DNA from: Micromonospora sp. Llam0
GTDB taxonomy: Bacteria; Actinomycetota; Actinomycetes; Mycobacteriales; Micromonosporaceae
NCBI RefSeq assembly: GCF_003751085.1
Contig: NZ_RJJY01000001.1
Location: 1,364,001-1,428,000, forward strand
DNA length: 64,000 nt
Reading direction: 5' to 3'
The translations under genes were made by a program, and so were the position numbers. Under the pieces are notes generated by a model, which searched no databases, was not told the origin of the DNA, and saw only the letters and a list, made by a program, of their open reading frames with translations. Below are positions 35,921 to 45,047 of this stretch, piece after piece. Position 1 is the first letter of the stretch, and each line of letters starts with the position of its first letter.

Positions 35921-36696
35921 CAGCAGGCGACCTCCGCCGGGGTCTGGGCGCGGGCCCGCAGCAGCCCACGGATCCAGTCGGCCACCGGAGCCGCCGTCCG
36001 GTCCTGCACCAGCGACAGGAACACCGTCGGCAGCTCGCCCCGGCGGGCGGCGGCGTCGCGTTCCATCACCGACAGGTCGGCGTTGACCAGCGGCGCCAGG
36101 TCCGTCTTGTTGATCACCAGCAGGTCGGCGGTGCTCACCCCCGGCCCGCCCTTACGCGGCACCTTGTCGCCGCCGGCCACGTCGACCACGAAGATCTGCT
36201 GGTCGACCAGGCCCCGACTGAACGTGGCGGTCAGGTTGTCCCCGCCGCTCTCCACCAGCACCAGATCGAGGGCGCCCAACTGGTCGGACAGGTCCTCGAT
36301 AGCATCCAGGTTGGCGGAAATGTCGTCGCGGATCGCGGTGTGCGGGCAGCAGCCGGTCTCCACCGCCCGGACCCGCTCCGCCGGCAGTACGCCGTTGCGT
36401 AGCAGGAAGTCGGCGTCCTCGGTGGTGTAGATGTCGTTGGTGACCACGGCCAGCCGCAGTTCGTCGGCGAGCGCCCGGCACAGCGCGGCGACCAGCGCGG
36501 TCTTGCCGGAGCCGACCGGCCCGCCGATGCCGATCCGCAGCGCGGGGGAGTTGTCCGGCAGCCGGGGCGGGTGCGGGTCGACCCCCGGATCGGGGTGGGT
36601 GTGTGGCACCTCCCCGTCGGTGTGCGCGTGCGGTTCGGTGTGCGCGTGCGGTTCGGCGGACCCGCCGTGGACGTGGGTGTGTGGTTCAGGACGCAA
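35920..36696 (-). CDS. ureG: Urease accessory GTPase UreG with His-rich N-terminus
   Basis: A 258-residue SIMIBI GTPase that delivers nickel to urease. P-loop G-P-V-G-S-G-K-T at 59-66, then V-E-T-G-C-C-P-H (the C-P-H metal motif), L-V-E-S-G-G-D-N and N-K-T-D-L. The first 45 residues contain ten histidines in H-x-H pairs, with E-P-H-A-H-T duplicated by an 18-bp repeat. This could store nickel in place of UreE, which is absent. The start is TTG at 36696, inside the ureF end, with GGAGG upstream; the frame has no better start that keeps the His tract. Stop overlaps ureD by one base. Confidence 0.9.
   Translation of the reverse strand: MRPEPHTHVHGGSAEPHAHTEPHAHTDGEVPHTHPDPGVDPHPPRLPDNSPALRIGIGGPVGSGKTALVAALCRALADELRLAVVTNDIYTTEDADFLLRNGVLPAERVRAVETGCCPHTAIRDDISANLDAIEDLSDQLGALDLVLVESGGDNLTATFSRGLVDQQIFVVDVAGGDKVPRKGGPGVSTADLLVINKTDLAPLVNADLSVMERDAAARRGELPTVFLSLVQDRTAAPVADWIRGLLRARAQTPAEVAC
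36619..36654. repeat. 18-bp tandem duplication in the His-rich part of ureG
   Basis: GGTGTGCGCGTGCGGTTC occurs twice back to back (36619-36636, 36637-36654). Read on the minus strand it encodes E-P-H-A-H-T twice, adding two H-x-H metal motifs. Confidence 0.92.
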
Positions 36697-37375
36697 AGAG
36701 ACGCACCTCCCAGGTGGCGTGGTGTTCGGCGTCGACCTCCGGGATCGGGGCCGAGCCGGCGGGCAGGTCGTCGACCGGCCGGTCGGCCAGGGCGGCCGCT
36801 CCGGCGGCGACCGCGTCGATGTCCGGCGCGAGCCGGGCCAGCAGGCCGTGCACCGCGTACGGGTCGAGGCCGAGCAGCCGCACGGCGGCGCTGGCCGGTC
36901 CGGTGACCGTGGTGTACGCGGCGGCCAGCGCAGCCTCGGCCGGGCCGAGCCCGGCGGCGGCTGCGACCACGCCGAGCGCGACCGGCTGGTGGCGGTCCCG
37001 GGGGCCGCCCGCCGGCAGCGCCCAGATGCCGCGTCCGGCGCGCAGCAACGCCCGACCCTGTGCCCGCGACGCGCGGCGCAGCGCGGGCGACGGGGTACGC
37101 GCGTCGATGCCTTCGTCGAGCGCGTCCAGCCGGCCAGGGCCGGCCCCGTCGGCGGTCGCCCCGTCGGCGGCTGCGGCTGCGCTGGCCGCGGCGGCCGCGA
37201 ACGCGGCGGCGGTGCGCCCACCGGTGCCGAGCCGGCCGGTCAGGTACGCCGCCACACCGGCCAGGTCGCGGACCCGGCCGGCGACGACGGCCGCCTCCAG
37301 CCCGCTGGAGTGGGCGTGCCCGCCGGCCGGCAGCCGGCCGTCGGCCAGCACCAGCAGCGTGGCGAGCCCGCTCAT
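36686..37375 (-). CDS. ureF: Urease accessory protein UreF
   Basis: A 229-residue all-helical accessory protein that binds UreD and acts on UreG. Diagnostic residues: [18 protein letters not shown] near the N-terminus and [16 protein letters not shown] near residue 180. The middle carries an Ala-rich low-complexity stretch (residues 57-75). It starts about 40 bases after ureC and overlaps ureG by 11 bases. Confidence 0.9.
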   Translation of the reverse strand: MSGLATLLVLADGRLPAGGHAHSSGLEAAVVAGRVRDLAGVAAYLTGRLGTGGRTAAAFAAAAASAAAAADGATADGAGPGRLDALDEGIDARTPSPALRRASRAQGRALLRAGRGIWALPAGGPRDRHQPVALGVVAAAAGLGPAEAALAAAYTTVTGPASAAVRLLGLDPYAVHGLLARLAPDIDAVAAGAAALADRPVDDLPAGSAPIPEVDAEHHATWEVRLFAS

Positions 37376-37414
37376 CGACGGGTCCGGACGTGACAGGTGA
37401 TCATCGGCCGGTCG

Positions 37415-39151
37415 TCAGAACAGGAAGTAGCGCTGCGCCATCGGCAGCTCCGTCGCCGGGGCCGGCTCGACCGTCTCCCCGTCGATGCGCACCGTGAACG
37501 TGTCCGCGTCGATCTCGATCCGTGGGGTGGCGTCGTTCAGCGGCATGTCCGCCTTGCCCCGCCGTCGGGTGTCGGCGACCGGGGCGAGCCGGCGTCGGAT
37601 CCCGAGCCGGTCGCCGAGCAGCGCGTCGATCGCCGCCGGCGCGACGAACGCCAGGCTGGTGGCGGCGGGCACGGTGCCGTACGCGCCGAACATCGGCCTC
37701 GGCAGCATCGGCTGCGGGGTCGGGATGGACGCGTTCGCGTCGCCCATCTGCGCCCAGGCGATCATGCCGCCCTTGATCACCAGATGCGGCCGTACGCCGA
37801 AGAACGCCGGATCCCACAGCACCAGGTCGGCCAGCTTGCCCGGCTCGACCGAGCCGATCTCGCCCTCGACGCCGTGCGCCACCGCCGGGCAGATCGTGTA
37901 CTTGGCGACGTACCGCCGGGCCCGCATGTTGTCGGCCGGCCCGTCGCCGGGCAGCGACCCACGTCGGGCCTTCATCACGTGCGCGGTCTGCCAGGTCCGC
38001 AGGATCACCTCGCCGATGCGCCCCATCGCCTGCGAGTCGGAGCCGATCATCGAGATGGCGCCGAGGTCGTGCAGGATGTCCTCACCGGCCATCGTGCTGG
38101 GCCGGATCCGGCTCTCGGCGAACGCCAGGTCCTCCGGCACGCTCGGGTTCAGATGGTGGCAGACCATCAGCATGTCGAGGTGTTCGTCGAGGGTGTTGAC
38201 GGTGTGCGGGCGGGTCGGGTTGGTCGATGACGGCAACACGTTCGGTTCGGCCGCCACCCGCATGATGTCCGGCGCGTGACCGCCGCCGGCCCCTTCGGTG
38301 TGGTACGCGTGGATCGACCGGCCGGCGATCGCGCCGAGGGTGGACTCCACGTACCCGGCTTCGTTGAGGGTGTCGGTGTGGATCGCCACCTGCACGCCGG
38401 AGGCGTCGGCCACCCGCAGGCAGGCGTCGATCGCGGCCGGGGTGGTGCCCCAGTCTTCGTGCAGCTTGAAGCCGCCGGCACCGCCGCGCAGCTGCTCCCA
38501 CATGGCTTCTTCGCTGACCGTGTTGCCCTTGCCGAGCAGCAGCACGTTGACCGGCCACGGGTCGAGCGCGGCGAGCATCATGCCCAGGTGCCACGCTCCG
38601 GGGGTGACCGTGGTCGCCTTGCTGCCCTCGGCCGGCCCGGTGCCGCCGCCCATGATGGTGGTGATCCCGCTCGCGAGGGCGGTCTCCATCAGCTGCGGGC
38701 AGATCAGGTGTACGTGGCTGTCGATCGCCCCGGCGGTGAGGATCTTGCCGTTGCCGGCGATGATCTCGGTGCCCGGCCCGATCACCAGGTCGGGGTGCAC
38801 CCCGTCCATCGTGTCGGGGTTGCCGGCCTTGCCGATCGCGGCGATCCGGCCGTCACGGATGCCGACGTCGGCCTTGACGACGCCCCAGTGGTCCAGCACC
38901 ACCGCACCGGTGATCACCGTGTCGGGTGCCCCTTCGGCCCGGGTGGCCCGGGACTGGCCCATCGACTCGCGGATCACCTTGCCGCCGCCGAAGACCACCT
39001 CGTCGCCGTACGCCGGGGTGCCGTCGGCACCGGGCGGCGCGCAGCGGTCCTCCTCGACCTCGATCAGCAGGTTGGTGTCGGCCAGCCGGATCCGGTCACC
39101 GGTCGTCGGGCCGAGCAGGGCGGCGTACCGCCGTCGGTCCAGGGTGCTCAC
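37415..39151 (-). CDS. ureC: Urease alpha (catalytic) subunit
   Basis: A 578-residue amidohydrolase that splits urea to ammonia and carbamate at a dinickel centre. All ligands are present at a constant offset from the Klebsiella enzyme: H146 and H148 (D-S-H-V-H), carbamylated K229 (G-G-F-K-L-H-E-D), H258, H284 and D372 (G-S-D-S-Q-A-M), plus substrate/general acid residues H231 and H332. GTG at 39151 overlaps the ureB stop (GTGA). The frame is open further upstream, but that is a shadow of ureB. Confidence 0.96.
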   Translation of the reverse strand: MSTLDRRRYAALLGPTTGDRIRLADTNLLIEVEEDRCAPPGADGTPAYGDEVVFGGGKVIRESMGQSRATRAEGAPDTVITGAVVLDHWGVVKADVGIRDGRIAAIGKAGNPDTMDGVHPDLVIGPGTEIIAGNGKILTAGAIDSHVHLICPQLMETALASGITTIMGGGTGPAEGSKATTVTPGAWHLGMMLAALDPWPVNVLLLGKGNTVSEEAMWEQLRGGAGGFKLHEDWGTTPAAIDACLRVADASGVQVAIHTDTLNEAGYVESTLGAIAGRSIHAYHTEGAGGGHAPDIMRVAAEPNVLPSSTNPTRPHTVNTLDEHLDMLMVCHHLNPSVPEDLAFAESRIRPSTMAGEDILHDLGAISMIGSDSQAMGRIGEVILRTWQTAHVMKARRGSLPGDGPADNMRARRYVAKYTICPAVAHGVEGEIGSVEPGKLADLVLWDPAFFGVRPHLVIKGGMIAWAQMGDANASIPTPQPMLPRPMFGAYGTVPAATSLAFVAPAAIDALLGDRLGIRRRLAPVADTRRRGKADMPLNDATPRIEIDADTFTVRIDGETVEPAPATELPMAQRYFLF

Positions 39152-39582
39152 ACCGTGCCTCCCGTCTCGCCGGTGCCCGCCGCCTGGTCGGCCGGGCCGC
39201 GCCCGGTGCCCGCAGCGTCGGCCGGGCCGCGCCCGTCCAGCTCGCCGGCGCATTCGCCGCGCAGCCCGGCGACGATGCGCCGGCCGCCGAACGGCACCAG
39301 GGTTACCTCCCGGTCGACGCCGGGCTCGAAGCGCACCGAGGTGCCGGCCGGCACCGCCAGCCGGTGACCCCACGCGGCGGACCGGTCGAAGTCCAGCGCC
39401 GGGTTGGCCTCGGCGAAGTGGTAGTGCGAGCCGACCTGCACCGGCCGGTCGCCGGTATTGACCACCGGCAGGGTCAGCACCGGCCGGCCGGGATGGAGGG
39501 TGACCGGCCCGTCGCCGGGGATCAGCTCACCGGGAACGACTGTGCCGCCGTCGGCGCCCGACGGCGTGGATGGTGCAGTCAA
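39148..39582 (-). CDS. ureB: Urease beta subunit
   Basis: A 144-residue structural subunit. The core [30 protein letters not shown] and [12 protein letters not shown] is standard. About 30 extra C-terminal residues (G-R-G-P-A-D twice, G-T-G) are Gly/Ala/Asp-rich and repetitive. TTG start at 39582 with AGGAG a few bases upstream; no ATG or GTG is available at the family start. Immediately follows ureA and overlaps ureC. Confidence 0.93.
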   Translation of the reverse strand: MTAPSTPSGADGGTVVPGELIPGDGPVTLHPGRPVLTLPVVNTGDRPVQVGSHYHFAEANPALDFDRSAAWGHRLAVPAGTSVRFEPGVDREVTLVPFGGRRIVAGLRGECAGELDGRGPADAAGTGRGPADQAAGTGETGGTV

Positions 39583-39590
39583 TCTCGCTC

Positions 39591-39893
39591 CTAGGAGATC
39601 GGCTCGTGTACGGTGACCAGCTTCGTCCCGTCGGGGAAGGTGGCTTCCACCTGCACCTCGGGGAGCATCTCCGGCACTCCGTCGAGCACGTCCTCGCGGC
39701 CGAGCACGGTGCGCCCGGCCTCCATCAGCTCCGCCACGCTGCGGCCGTCCCGGGCACCTTCCAACAGGAAGGCGGTGATCACCGCGGTCGCCTCCGGGTG
39801 GTTGAGCCGGATGCCCCTCTCACGGCGCTTCCAGGCCACGTCGGCAGCGACGTGGATGAGCAGTCGCTCCTGCTCGTGCCGGGTGAGAAACAA
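39591..39893 (-). CDS. ureA: Urease gamma subunit
   Basis: A 100-residue subunit, exactly the family length when started at TTG 39893: [29 protein letters not shown] and the C-terminal [19 protein letters not shown] lies 6 bases before the TTG. An in-frame ATG at 39956 would add 21 residues that no family member has. First gene of ureABCFGD; GlnR-like box and a palindrome lie upstream. Confidence 0.95.
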   Translation of the reverse strand: MFLTRHEQERLLIHVAADVAWKRRERGIRLNHPEATAVITAFLLEGARDGRSVAELMEAGRTVLGREDVLDGVPEMLPEVQVEATFPDGTKLVTVHEPIS

Positions 39894-39927
39894 GCCGGAC
39901 CTCCATGAGCGATCGAGACCTGGGTCG

Positions 39928-39942
39928 TGCCAGATGCTGGCA
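39928..39942 (-). promoter_or_regulatory. Perfect palindrome in the ureA leader
   Basis: TGCCAG (39928-39933), three bases, CTGGCA (39937-39942): a perfect 6-bp inverted repeat 34 bases before the ureA start. It could be an operator or a small RNA hairpin in the leader. It does not match a Nur or NikR site that I know. Confidence 0.5.
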
Positions 39943-39949
39943 TTCTGAC

Positions 39950-39976
39950 ATTTCAATCACGTTACGTACGCGTATC
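39950..39976 (-). promoter_or_regulatory. GlnR-like box upstream of ureA
   Basis: Read on the minus strand: GATAC (39976-39972), six bases, GTAAC (39965-39961), six bases, GAAAT (39954-39950). The GTAAC-n6-GAAAT part is a good match to the GlnR half-site GTnAC-n6-GaAAC, and GATAC is in correct register as a further sub-box. The urtA promoter has TTAAC-n6-GAAAT. Confidence 0.62.
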
Positions 39977-40024
39977 CGACTCACTGGGTCGGCGACCTCA
40001 CCTGCGCAGGCGGGGTGGTGGCGG

Positions 40025-40708
40025 TCATTCGTACAGGGCGGCGTCGACCAGGATCGCCACCCCGTCCGGCAGTTGGCACTGGACCTGGATCTCCAACTCC
40101 TGGATGCCCTCGACGACCGCGTCGAGTGAACCGGGCTGCTCGGCGGTCGCCTGGTACTGCCCGCCGCCGACGTCCCACGCCAGGCCGCCATCGCGGGTGC
40201 GTTCGCCGACCAGGACCTCGACGTGCATCCGGGCATCCGGTTGGCTATCGAAATGTGGCCGAACGGTCGCCTGGAACGTGTCGAATCGGCCGAAGAGCTG
40301 ATAGCTGACCTTGCTGACCTTGTCATTGCTCTGGTTACTCGGACACTTGATCATGATTGCGTGCTCGAATCCATCGATCTCGCGAAGTTCGCGTGGAAGA
40401 TCCGTCAGATTGCCGGCGCCGGCGTGGGCCGGGAGTGCGGAAAGGTATTCGACCCTGGTCGTGGCCGGGGAGCCGCCCTGGGTGGCGTCCGGAGACGTAG
40501 CCGCCGACGTTGTCGCTGACGCGTCAGTTGATGCCGTAGGTGCCGGTATCGCCTGCTGCCCGACCGGAAAGAGCCAGGCGAACACGGCGACGATCACCCC
40601 CAGTGCGGTGGCCGCGAGGCCAGCCAGCGCCAGCCGTTCGGATATTTTCCGCACCGGACGGCGCGGTCGGTCGGTGTCTTCACCTGCAGATTTGCCATTG
40701 TCGGGCAT
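40025..40708 (-). CDS. Membrane-anchored protein of unknown function
   Basis: A 227-residue protein. Residues 1-25 are charged and cytoplasmic, about 26-48 form one transmembrane helix (L-A-L-A-G-L-A-A-T-A-L-G-V-I-V-A-V-F-A-W), 50-85 are a Thr/Ala/Ser-rich linker, and the rest is an extracytoplasmic beta-rich domain with two cysteines (I-K-C-P, V-Q-C-Q). The stretch V-S-Y-Q-L-F-G-R-F-D-T-F is loosely like NPCBM-type carbohydrate-binding modules, which is only a guess. GC content is lower than the neighbours between about 40290 and 40420. Divergent from a gene with the same architecture. Confidence 0.72.
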   Translation of the reverse strand: MPDNGKSAGEDTDRPRRPVRKISERLALAGLAATALGVIVAVFAWLFPVGQQAIPAPTASTDASATTSAATSPDATQGGSPATTRVEYLSALPAHAGAGNLTDLPRELREIDGFEHAIMIKCPSNQSNDKVSKVSYQLFGRFDTFQATVRPHFDSQPDARMHVEVLVGERTRDGGLAWDVGGGQYQATAEQPGSLDAVVEGIQELEIQVQCQLPDGVAILVDAALYE

Positions 40709-40887
40709 GGTTCATCCATTGGGGTAGCAGAAGATAATTGTGGTGGCATGCAACCATTACCCTACTCGATCAAGCAAGTGGATCGGCGACCCCTCCGAGT
40801 GTGTCGATACCGGATCATGCATGCGGTCTCATGGGGTCTCCGAGTGATTGTCGGCCGTCCCTGGCCGAGGACGTTTGGAGGAGTCAG

Positions 40888-41655
40888 ATGTCGATTTCCG
40901 GAGATGGCCCGTCGAAGATTCCCGGTGCTGGTCGACCGGGCCGACCGGCCGGCAGGCTCCAGCGGTTGCTGGTCGCGGTGTCGGTGGTGCTCGCCGCCAC
41001 CTCGACCGTGATCGCCCTGCGGGCGGCGGACCGGGTCGATGCGCTGGCATCGCCGGCTGGTGGTGACAACGACGAGCCGGGGCCGGGCACCGCGCCGACG
41101 ATCGAGGCCTCCGCGACGCCTGATGGGCTTGCGGCCCCTGACGAGCCTGGGACGCCCGATGGGCCGGATCCGCTGCCCGGCGGTGGAACGCAGGTTGATC
41201 CGACCGCGCAGCCGACGCTCGACGCGCAGACCCAGTACACGGTCCACTATCCGCAGCAGACGCTGACACTGCGGCTGTCCGGCAACAACCAGAGCATGCA
41301 CGCCGACCTGGACGAACCACTGGCCGATGCTCCGTCGGCCGTTGCGGACATCACGCTGCGCGGCGGCTACAGCAACGCACCGGCCAACCTCGTGCTGGGC
41401 AGGGACGTCCGCGGCAGCCAGGTAGTCGAGTCGGGACTAACTCCGCACGACTGCTCGGAACAGATCCGCATCGCGCCCCTCGGCGCCGAGGCCCAGGTGC
41501 CGGTCCGGCAAGGTGTGGTGCTCTGCCTCTGGACGAGCCGTGCGGCGGCGATCAACTCGGGCATCGCGCAGCTTGTCGTGAAGCTGGAGATCACCGGGGT
41601 TTCCGCTGACGGGGCGGTCAGCCTGCGGATGGATGCCTGGAAGATTCCGGGGTGA
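40888..41655 (+). CDS. Membrane-anchored protein of unknown function
   Basis: A 255-residue protein: a short charged N-terminus, one transmembrane helix at about residues 26-45, a Pro/Asp/Gly-rich linker to about 115, and an extracytoplasmic domain with two cysteines (H-D-C-S-E and V-L-C-L-W). No family recognised. The ATG at 40888 follows GGAGGAG (40877-40883). The layout mirrors the divergent gene at 40025-40708, so the two may be paralogs or partners. Its end forms part of a shared terminator. Confidence 0.75.
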   Translation: MSISGDGPSKIPGAGRPGRPAGRLQRLLVAVSVVLAATSTVIALRAADRVDALASPAGGDNDEPGPGTAPTIEASATPDGLAAPDEPGTPDGPDPLPGGGTQVDPTAQPTLDAQTQYTVHYPQQTLTLRLSGNNQSMHADLDEPLADAPSAVADITLRGGYSNAPANLVLGRDVRGSQVVESGLTPHDCSEQIRIAPLGAEAQVPVRQGVVLCLWTSRAAAINSGIAQLVVKLEITGVSADGAVSLRMDAWKIPG

Positions 41656-41660
41656 GTCCG

Positions 41661-41700
41661 GGACGGGGCCATCCGGCGTCAGTTCGGATGGCCCCCGTCC
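41661..41700. terminator. Bidirectional terminator between a hypothetical gene and the antiporter gene
   Basis: GGACGGGGCCATCCG (41661-41675) pairs with CGGATGGCCCCCGTCC (41685-41700) over 15 bp with a single bulged C and a 9-base loop. The antiporter stop codon lies in the loop. Confidence 0.82.
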
Positions 41701-42932
41701 TGGTCAGTGCCGGCAGCCGCGGGCGGGTCGGGCGTGGCGCGGGTACGCCGGAAGCGGTCGTGCCAGGCCGGTGTCTCCCGTTCGTCGTCGAACGCGTTGG
41801 CGATCACCACGTCGGTCGACGAGTGCAGCAGGATCGAGATCACGATGGTCAGGGCGACCAGGTGGAACACCTCGTCGGCGGCGTCGATGCCGGACTTGAG
41901 CACGATCAGGCCGTAAACCACCGAGGCGAAGCCCTTCGGCCCGAACCACATCGCCGCCGCCTGCTCCCGGGGCGCCAACCCGGAGCGGACGAATGCGATC
42001 GCCAGCGCCACCGGGCGGGCGAGGAAGATGGCCAGCACCGCGAAAACCCATCCCGGCCAGGAGATCTCGCCGAGGAAATCGATCGAGATCAGCGCGCCGA
42101 AGACCAGTAGCGCGGCCAGCTTCAGCAGCTCGGAGACGCTCTCGCCGAAGTGTTCGAAGGCGGCCCGCTGGCGGGGGCCGAAGGTGGCGATGGTGCTGCC
42201 GGCGGCGAACGCGGCCAGGAACAGGTTGCCGTGGGTGGCCTGCCCGAGAGCCAGCACGAGCAGGCCGATCGCCACCCCGTTGAGCGGTGCGTACAGGGCC
42301 GACGCGGAGAACCACCGGGTGCGTTCCAGGGCGATCGCCAGTGCGGGGACGGCGACTCCGATGACCAGGCCGACGGCGAGTTCGGTGGCCAGCTCGTCGA
42401 GGTGCAGGTCGCCGGAGCCGGTGGCGATCGCCAGGAACAGGATCACGAACGGCAACGCGAGGCCGTCGTTGATCCCGGACTCGACGTTGAGCAGATGCCG
42501 CAGCCGGTACGGCACCTTCTCGTTGCCGACCAGCGCGGCGGCGAACACCGGGTCGGTCGGGGCCAGCACCGCGCCGATCAGCAGCGATTCCGCCCAGCCC
42601 AGCCCGGCGACGTAATGGGCCAGCACTGCGGTGATCAACAGGGTGAGCGGCAGCCCCCAGCCGAGCGCCCGGCCGGGCAGCCGCCAGGCGGACCGCAGGT
42701 CCTGCCAGCCGACCCGCATCCCGTCGGTGAACAGCACGGCGAACAGCGCCAGCTCGGCCAGGGTGTTGACGATCGACGAGTCGGCCTGCACGTCGAGCAC
42801 GCCGGTGGTCTGCGGCCCGAGCAGGAAGCCGGCCACCAGAAACAACGCCGCCGTGGACAGGATGGTGCGGTGGGCCAGCGCCGACACCAGCACAGCGACC
42901 AGCAGGACGGCGGCGAAACTCAGCAGCAGCAT
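41679..42932 (-). CDS. CPA1-type sodium/proton antiporter (NhaP-like)
   Basis: A 417-residue antiporter with about twelve hydrophobic helices. The ion-binding N-D-type signature is seen in A-P-T-D-P-V-F-A-A-A and N-V-E-S-G-I-N-D-G-L-A-L-P, both conserved in NhaP/CPA1 exchangers, and G-P-K-G-F-A-S-V-V-Y-G-L marks helix 11. Likely role: pH and Na+ homeostasis at the plasma membrane. The ATG at 42932 is used; the same frame is open for kilobases upstream only because it is antisense to aspS. Divergent from aspS. Confidence 0.9.
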   Translation of the reverse strand: MLLLSFAAVLLVAVLVSALAHRTILSTAALFLVAGFLLGPQTTGVLDVQADSSIVNTLAELALFAVLFTDGMRVGWQDLRSAWRLPGRALGWGLPLTLLITAVLAHYVAGLGWAESLLIGAVLAPTDPVFAAALVGNEKVPYRLRHLLNVESGINDGLALPFVILFLAIATGSGDLHLDELATELAVGLVIGVAVPALAIALERTRWFSASALYAPLNGVAIGLLVLALGQATHGNLFLAAFAAGSTIATFGPRQRAAFEHFGESVSELLKLAALLVFGALISIDFLGEISWPGWVFAVLAIFLARPVALAIAFVRSGLAPREQAAAMWFGPKGFASVVYGLIVLKSGIDAADEVFHLVALTIVISILLHSSTDVVIANAFDDERETPAWHDRFRRTRATPDPPAAAGTDQDGGHPN

Positions 42933-43082
42933 GTGAACTCCGGGACCGGCGGCGAGCGGTGGTGATGGTGTCGGGCCCGGTGATGGTACGTCCCGGCCGG
43001 GTCGGGATCGGCGCGGACCGGTGCCGGACGGGCTGACACAATGCGGAAGCAGTCCCGTACCCGCGATGAGGAGTTCCGTGCC

Positions 43083-44903
43083 GTGATTCGTACCCATGAC
43101 GCCGGCAGCCTGCGCGCCACGCACGCCGGCACGACGGTGACGCTCGCCGGCTGGGTGGCCCGCCGGCGCGACCACGGCGGGGTCATCTTCGTCGACCTGC
43201 GCGACGCCTCCGGTGTCGTGCAGGTGGTGTTCCGCGAGGAGATGCAGCTGGCCCACGCGCTGCGTAACGAGTTCTGCGTCCGGGTGACCGGCGTCGTCGA
43301 CCGCCGCCCGGAGGGCAACGACAACCCGGAGCTGGCCACCGGCGACATCGAGGTCACCGCGACCGAGCTGACCGTACTGTCCGAGGCCGCGCCGCTGCCG
43401 CTGCCGATCGACGACCAGGTCGACGCCGGCGACGACGTCCGGCTGCGGTACCGCTACCTGGACCTGCGGCGCAGCGGTCCGGCCGGGGCGTTGCGGCTGC
43501 GGTCGCGGGCCAACCAGATCGCCCGTACGGTGCTGCACGACCGCGACTTCGTGGAGATCGAGACGCCGACGCTGACCCGGTCGACGCCCGAGGGCGCCCG
43601 GGACTTCCTGGTGCCGGTGCGGCTGCAGCCCGGCACCTGGTACGCCCTGCCGCAGTCGCCCCAGCTGTTCAAGCAGCTGCTGATGGTCGCCGGGATGGAG
43701 CGGTACTACCAGATCGCCCGCTGCTACCGCGACGAGGACTTCCGGGCCGACCGGCAGCCGGAGTTCACCCAGCTGGACATCGAGATGTCGTTCGTCACCC
43801 AGGACGATGTGATCGAGCTGGGTGAGTCGATCGTCGGCGCGCTCTGGCGGGAGCTGGCCGGGCACGAGATCACCGGCCCGGTGCCGCGGATCACCTGGCA
43901 CGAGGCGATGGACCGGTACGGCTCGGACAAGCCGGACCTGCGCTACGGCGTGGAGCTGACCGAGCTGACCGGCTACCTGCGTGGCACGGCGTTCCGGGTG
44001 TTCGCCGGGGCGATCGACGCCGGTGGCTACGTCGGTGCGGTGGTGATGCCCGGCGGTGCCGCGCAGACCCGCAAGGAGCTCGACGGCTGGCAGGACTGGG
44101 CCAAGGCGCGCGGCGCGCGGGGCCTGGCGTACGTGGTGCTGGACGCCGAGACCGGCGAGCCGCGCGGCCCGGTGGCGAAGAACCTGTCGGCCGAGCACCT
44201 GGGTGGGCTGGCCGACGCGGTCGGCGCCAAGCCCGGTGACGCGATCTTCTTCGCCGCCTCGACGAACCGGCGGGAGGCGCAGGAGCTGCTCGGCGCGGCC
44301 CGCATCGAGATCGCCCGGCGGGCCAACCTGGTCGACGAGAGCGCGTGGGCGTTCTGCTGGGTGGTGGACGCGCCGATGTTCGAGCCGACCGAGGAGGGCG
44401 GCTGGACGGCGGTGCACCACCCGTTCACCTCGCCGACCGACGAGTGGCTGGACCGCTTCGACGACGCGCCCGGCGAGGCCCTCGCCTACGCGTACGACAT
44501 CGTCTGCAACGGCAACGAGATCGGCGGCGGCTCGGTCCGTATCCACCGGGCCGACGTGCAGCGGCGGGTCTTCGACCTGCTGGGCATCACCGAGCAGGAG
44601 GCGGCGGACAAGTTCGGCTTCCTGCTGGAGGCGTTCAAGTACGGCCCGCCGCCGCACGGCGGCATCGCGTTCGGCTGGGACCGGATCTGCATGCTGCTGG
44701 CCGGGGTGGACTCGATCCGTGAGGTGATCGCGTTCCCGAAGACGCGCGGCGGGTTCGACCCGCTGACCCAGGCGCCGACGCCGATCACCGCGCAGCAGCG
44801 GGCCGAGGCCGGGGTGGACGCCAAGCCGAAGCCACCGGCCGGGGTCGCGCCGACCCCGGCAGCCGGAACGGCAGGGGTGGCAGCCCTGGTGGAGCCGTCC
44901 TGA
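43083..44903 (+). CDS. aspS: Aspartate--tRNA ligase
   Basis: A 606-residue class IIb synthetase. OB-fold anticodon domain at the N-terminus ([19 protein letters not shown]), motif 2 at [13 protein letters not shown], the bacterial GAD insertion in the middle and motif 3 [12 protein letters not shown] at 43083 matches the family N-terminus and has GAGGAG at 43068-43073; an ATG at 43041 would add 14 unsupported residues. The Ala/Pro-rich tail is non-conserved. Followed by a strong terminator. Confidence 0.96.
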   Translation: MIRTHDAGSLRATHAGTTVTLAGWVARRRDHGGVIFVDLRDASGVVQVVFREEMQLAHALRNEFCVRVTGVVDRRPEGNDNPELATGDIEVTATELTVLSEAAPLPLPIDDQVDAGDDVRLRYRYLDLRRSGPAGALRLRSRANQIARTVLHDRDFVEIETPTLTRSTPEGARDFLVPVRLQPGTWYALPQSPQLFKQLLMVAGMERYYQIARCYRDEDFRADRQPEFTQLDIEMSFVTQDDVIELGESIVGALWRELAGHEITGPVPRITWHEAMDRYGSDKPDLRYGVELTELTGYLRGTAFRVFAGAIDAGGYVGAVVMPGGAAQTRKELDGWQDWAKARGARGLAYVVLDAETGEPRGPVAKNLSAEHLGGLADAVGAKPGDAIFFAASTNRREAQELLGAARIEIARRANLVDESAWAFCWVVDAPMFEPTEEGGWTAVHHPFTSPTDEWLDRFDDAPGEALAYAYDIVCNGNEIGGGSVRIHRADVQRRVFDLLGITEQEAADKFGFLLEAFKYGPPPHGGIAFGWDRICMLLAGVDSIREVIAFPKTRGGFDPLTQAPTPITAQQRAEAGVDAKPKPPAGVAPTPAAGTAGVAALVEPS

Positions 44904-44923
44904 CCAGGTAACTGTCTTTCGGT

Positions 44924-44959
44924 CGTGGGCCCGGGGTGGACGTTCACCCCGGGCCCACG
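44924..44959 (+). terminator. Terminator after aspS
   Basis: A perfect 15-bp stem: CGTGGGCCCGGGGTG (44924-44938) pairs with CACCCCGGGCCCACG (44945-44959) across a 6-base loop. There is no T-run, as is usual for actinobacterial hairpin terminators. Confidence 0.92.
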
Positions 44960-45000
44960 CAGGTCTGCGGGCCATGTCTGCACCGGTTCCACAGAAGTTA

Positions 45001-45043
45001 TGCACAGGTATTGTGCAAACTTTCTCTGCAGAGTTATTGTGCA
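45001..45043. promoter_or_regulatory. Repeated TTGTGCA motifs upstream of ArsR-type regulator (operator)
   Basis: TGCAC (45001-45005) and GTGCA (45013-45017) form an inverted pair; TTGTGCA recurs at 45011-45017 and 45037-45043, both within TATTGTGCA. The set ends 4 bases before the regulator start, the expected place for autorepression, and is AT-rich relative to its surroundings. Confidence 0.6.
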
Positions 45044-45047
45044 GACC

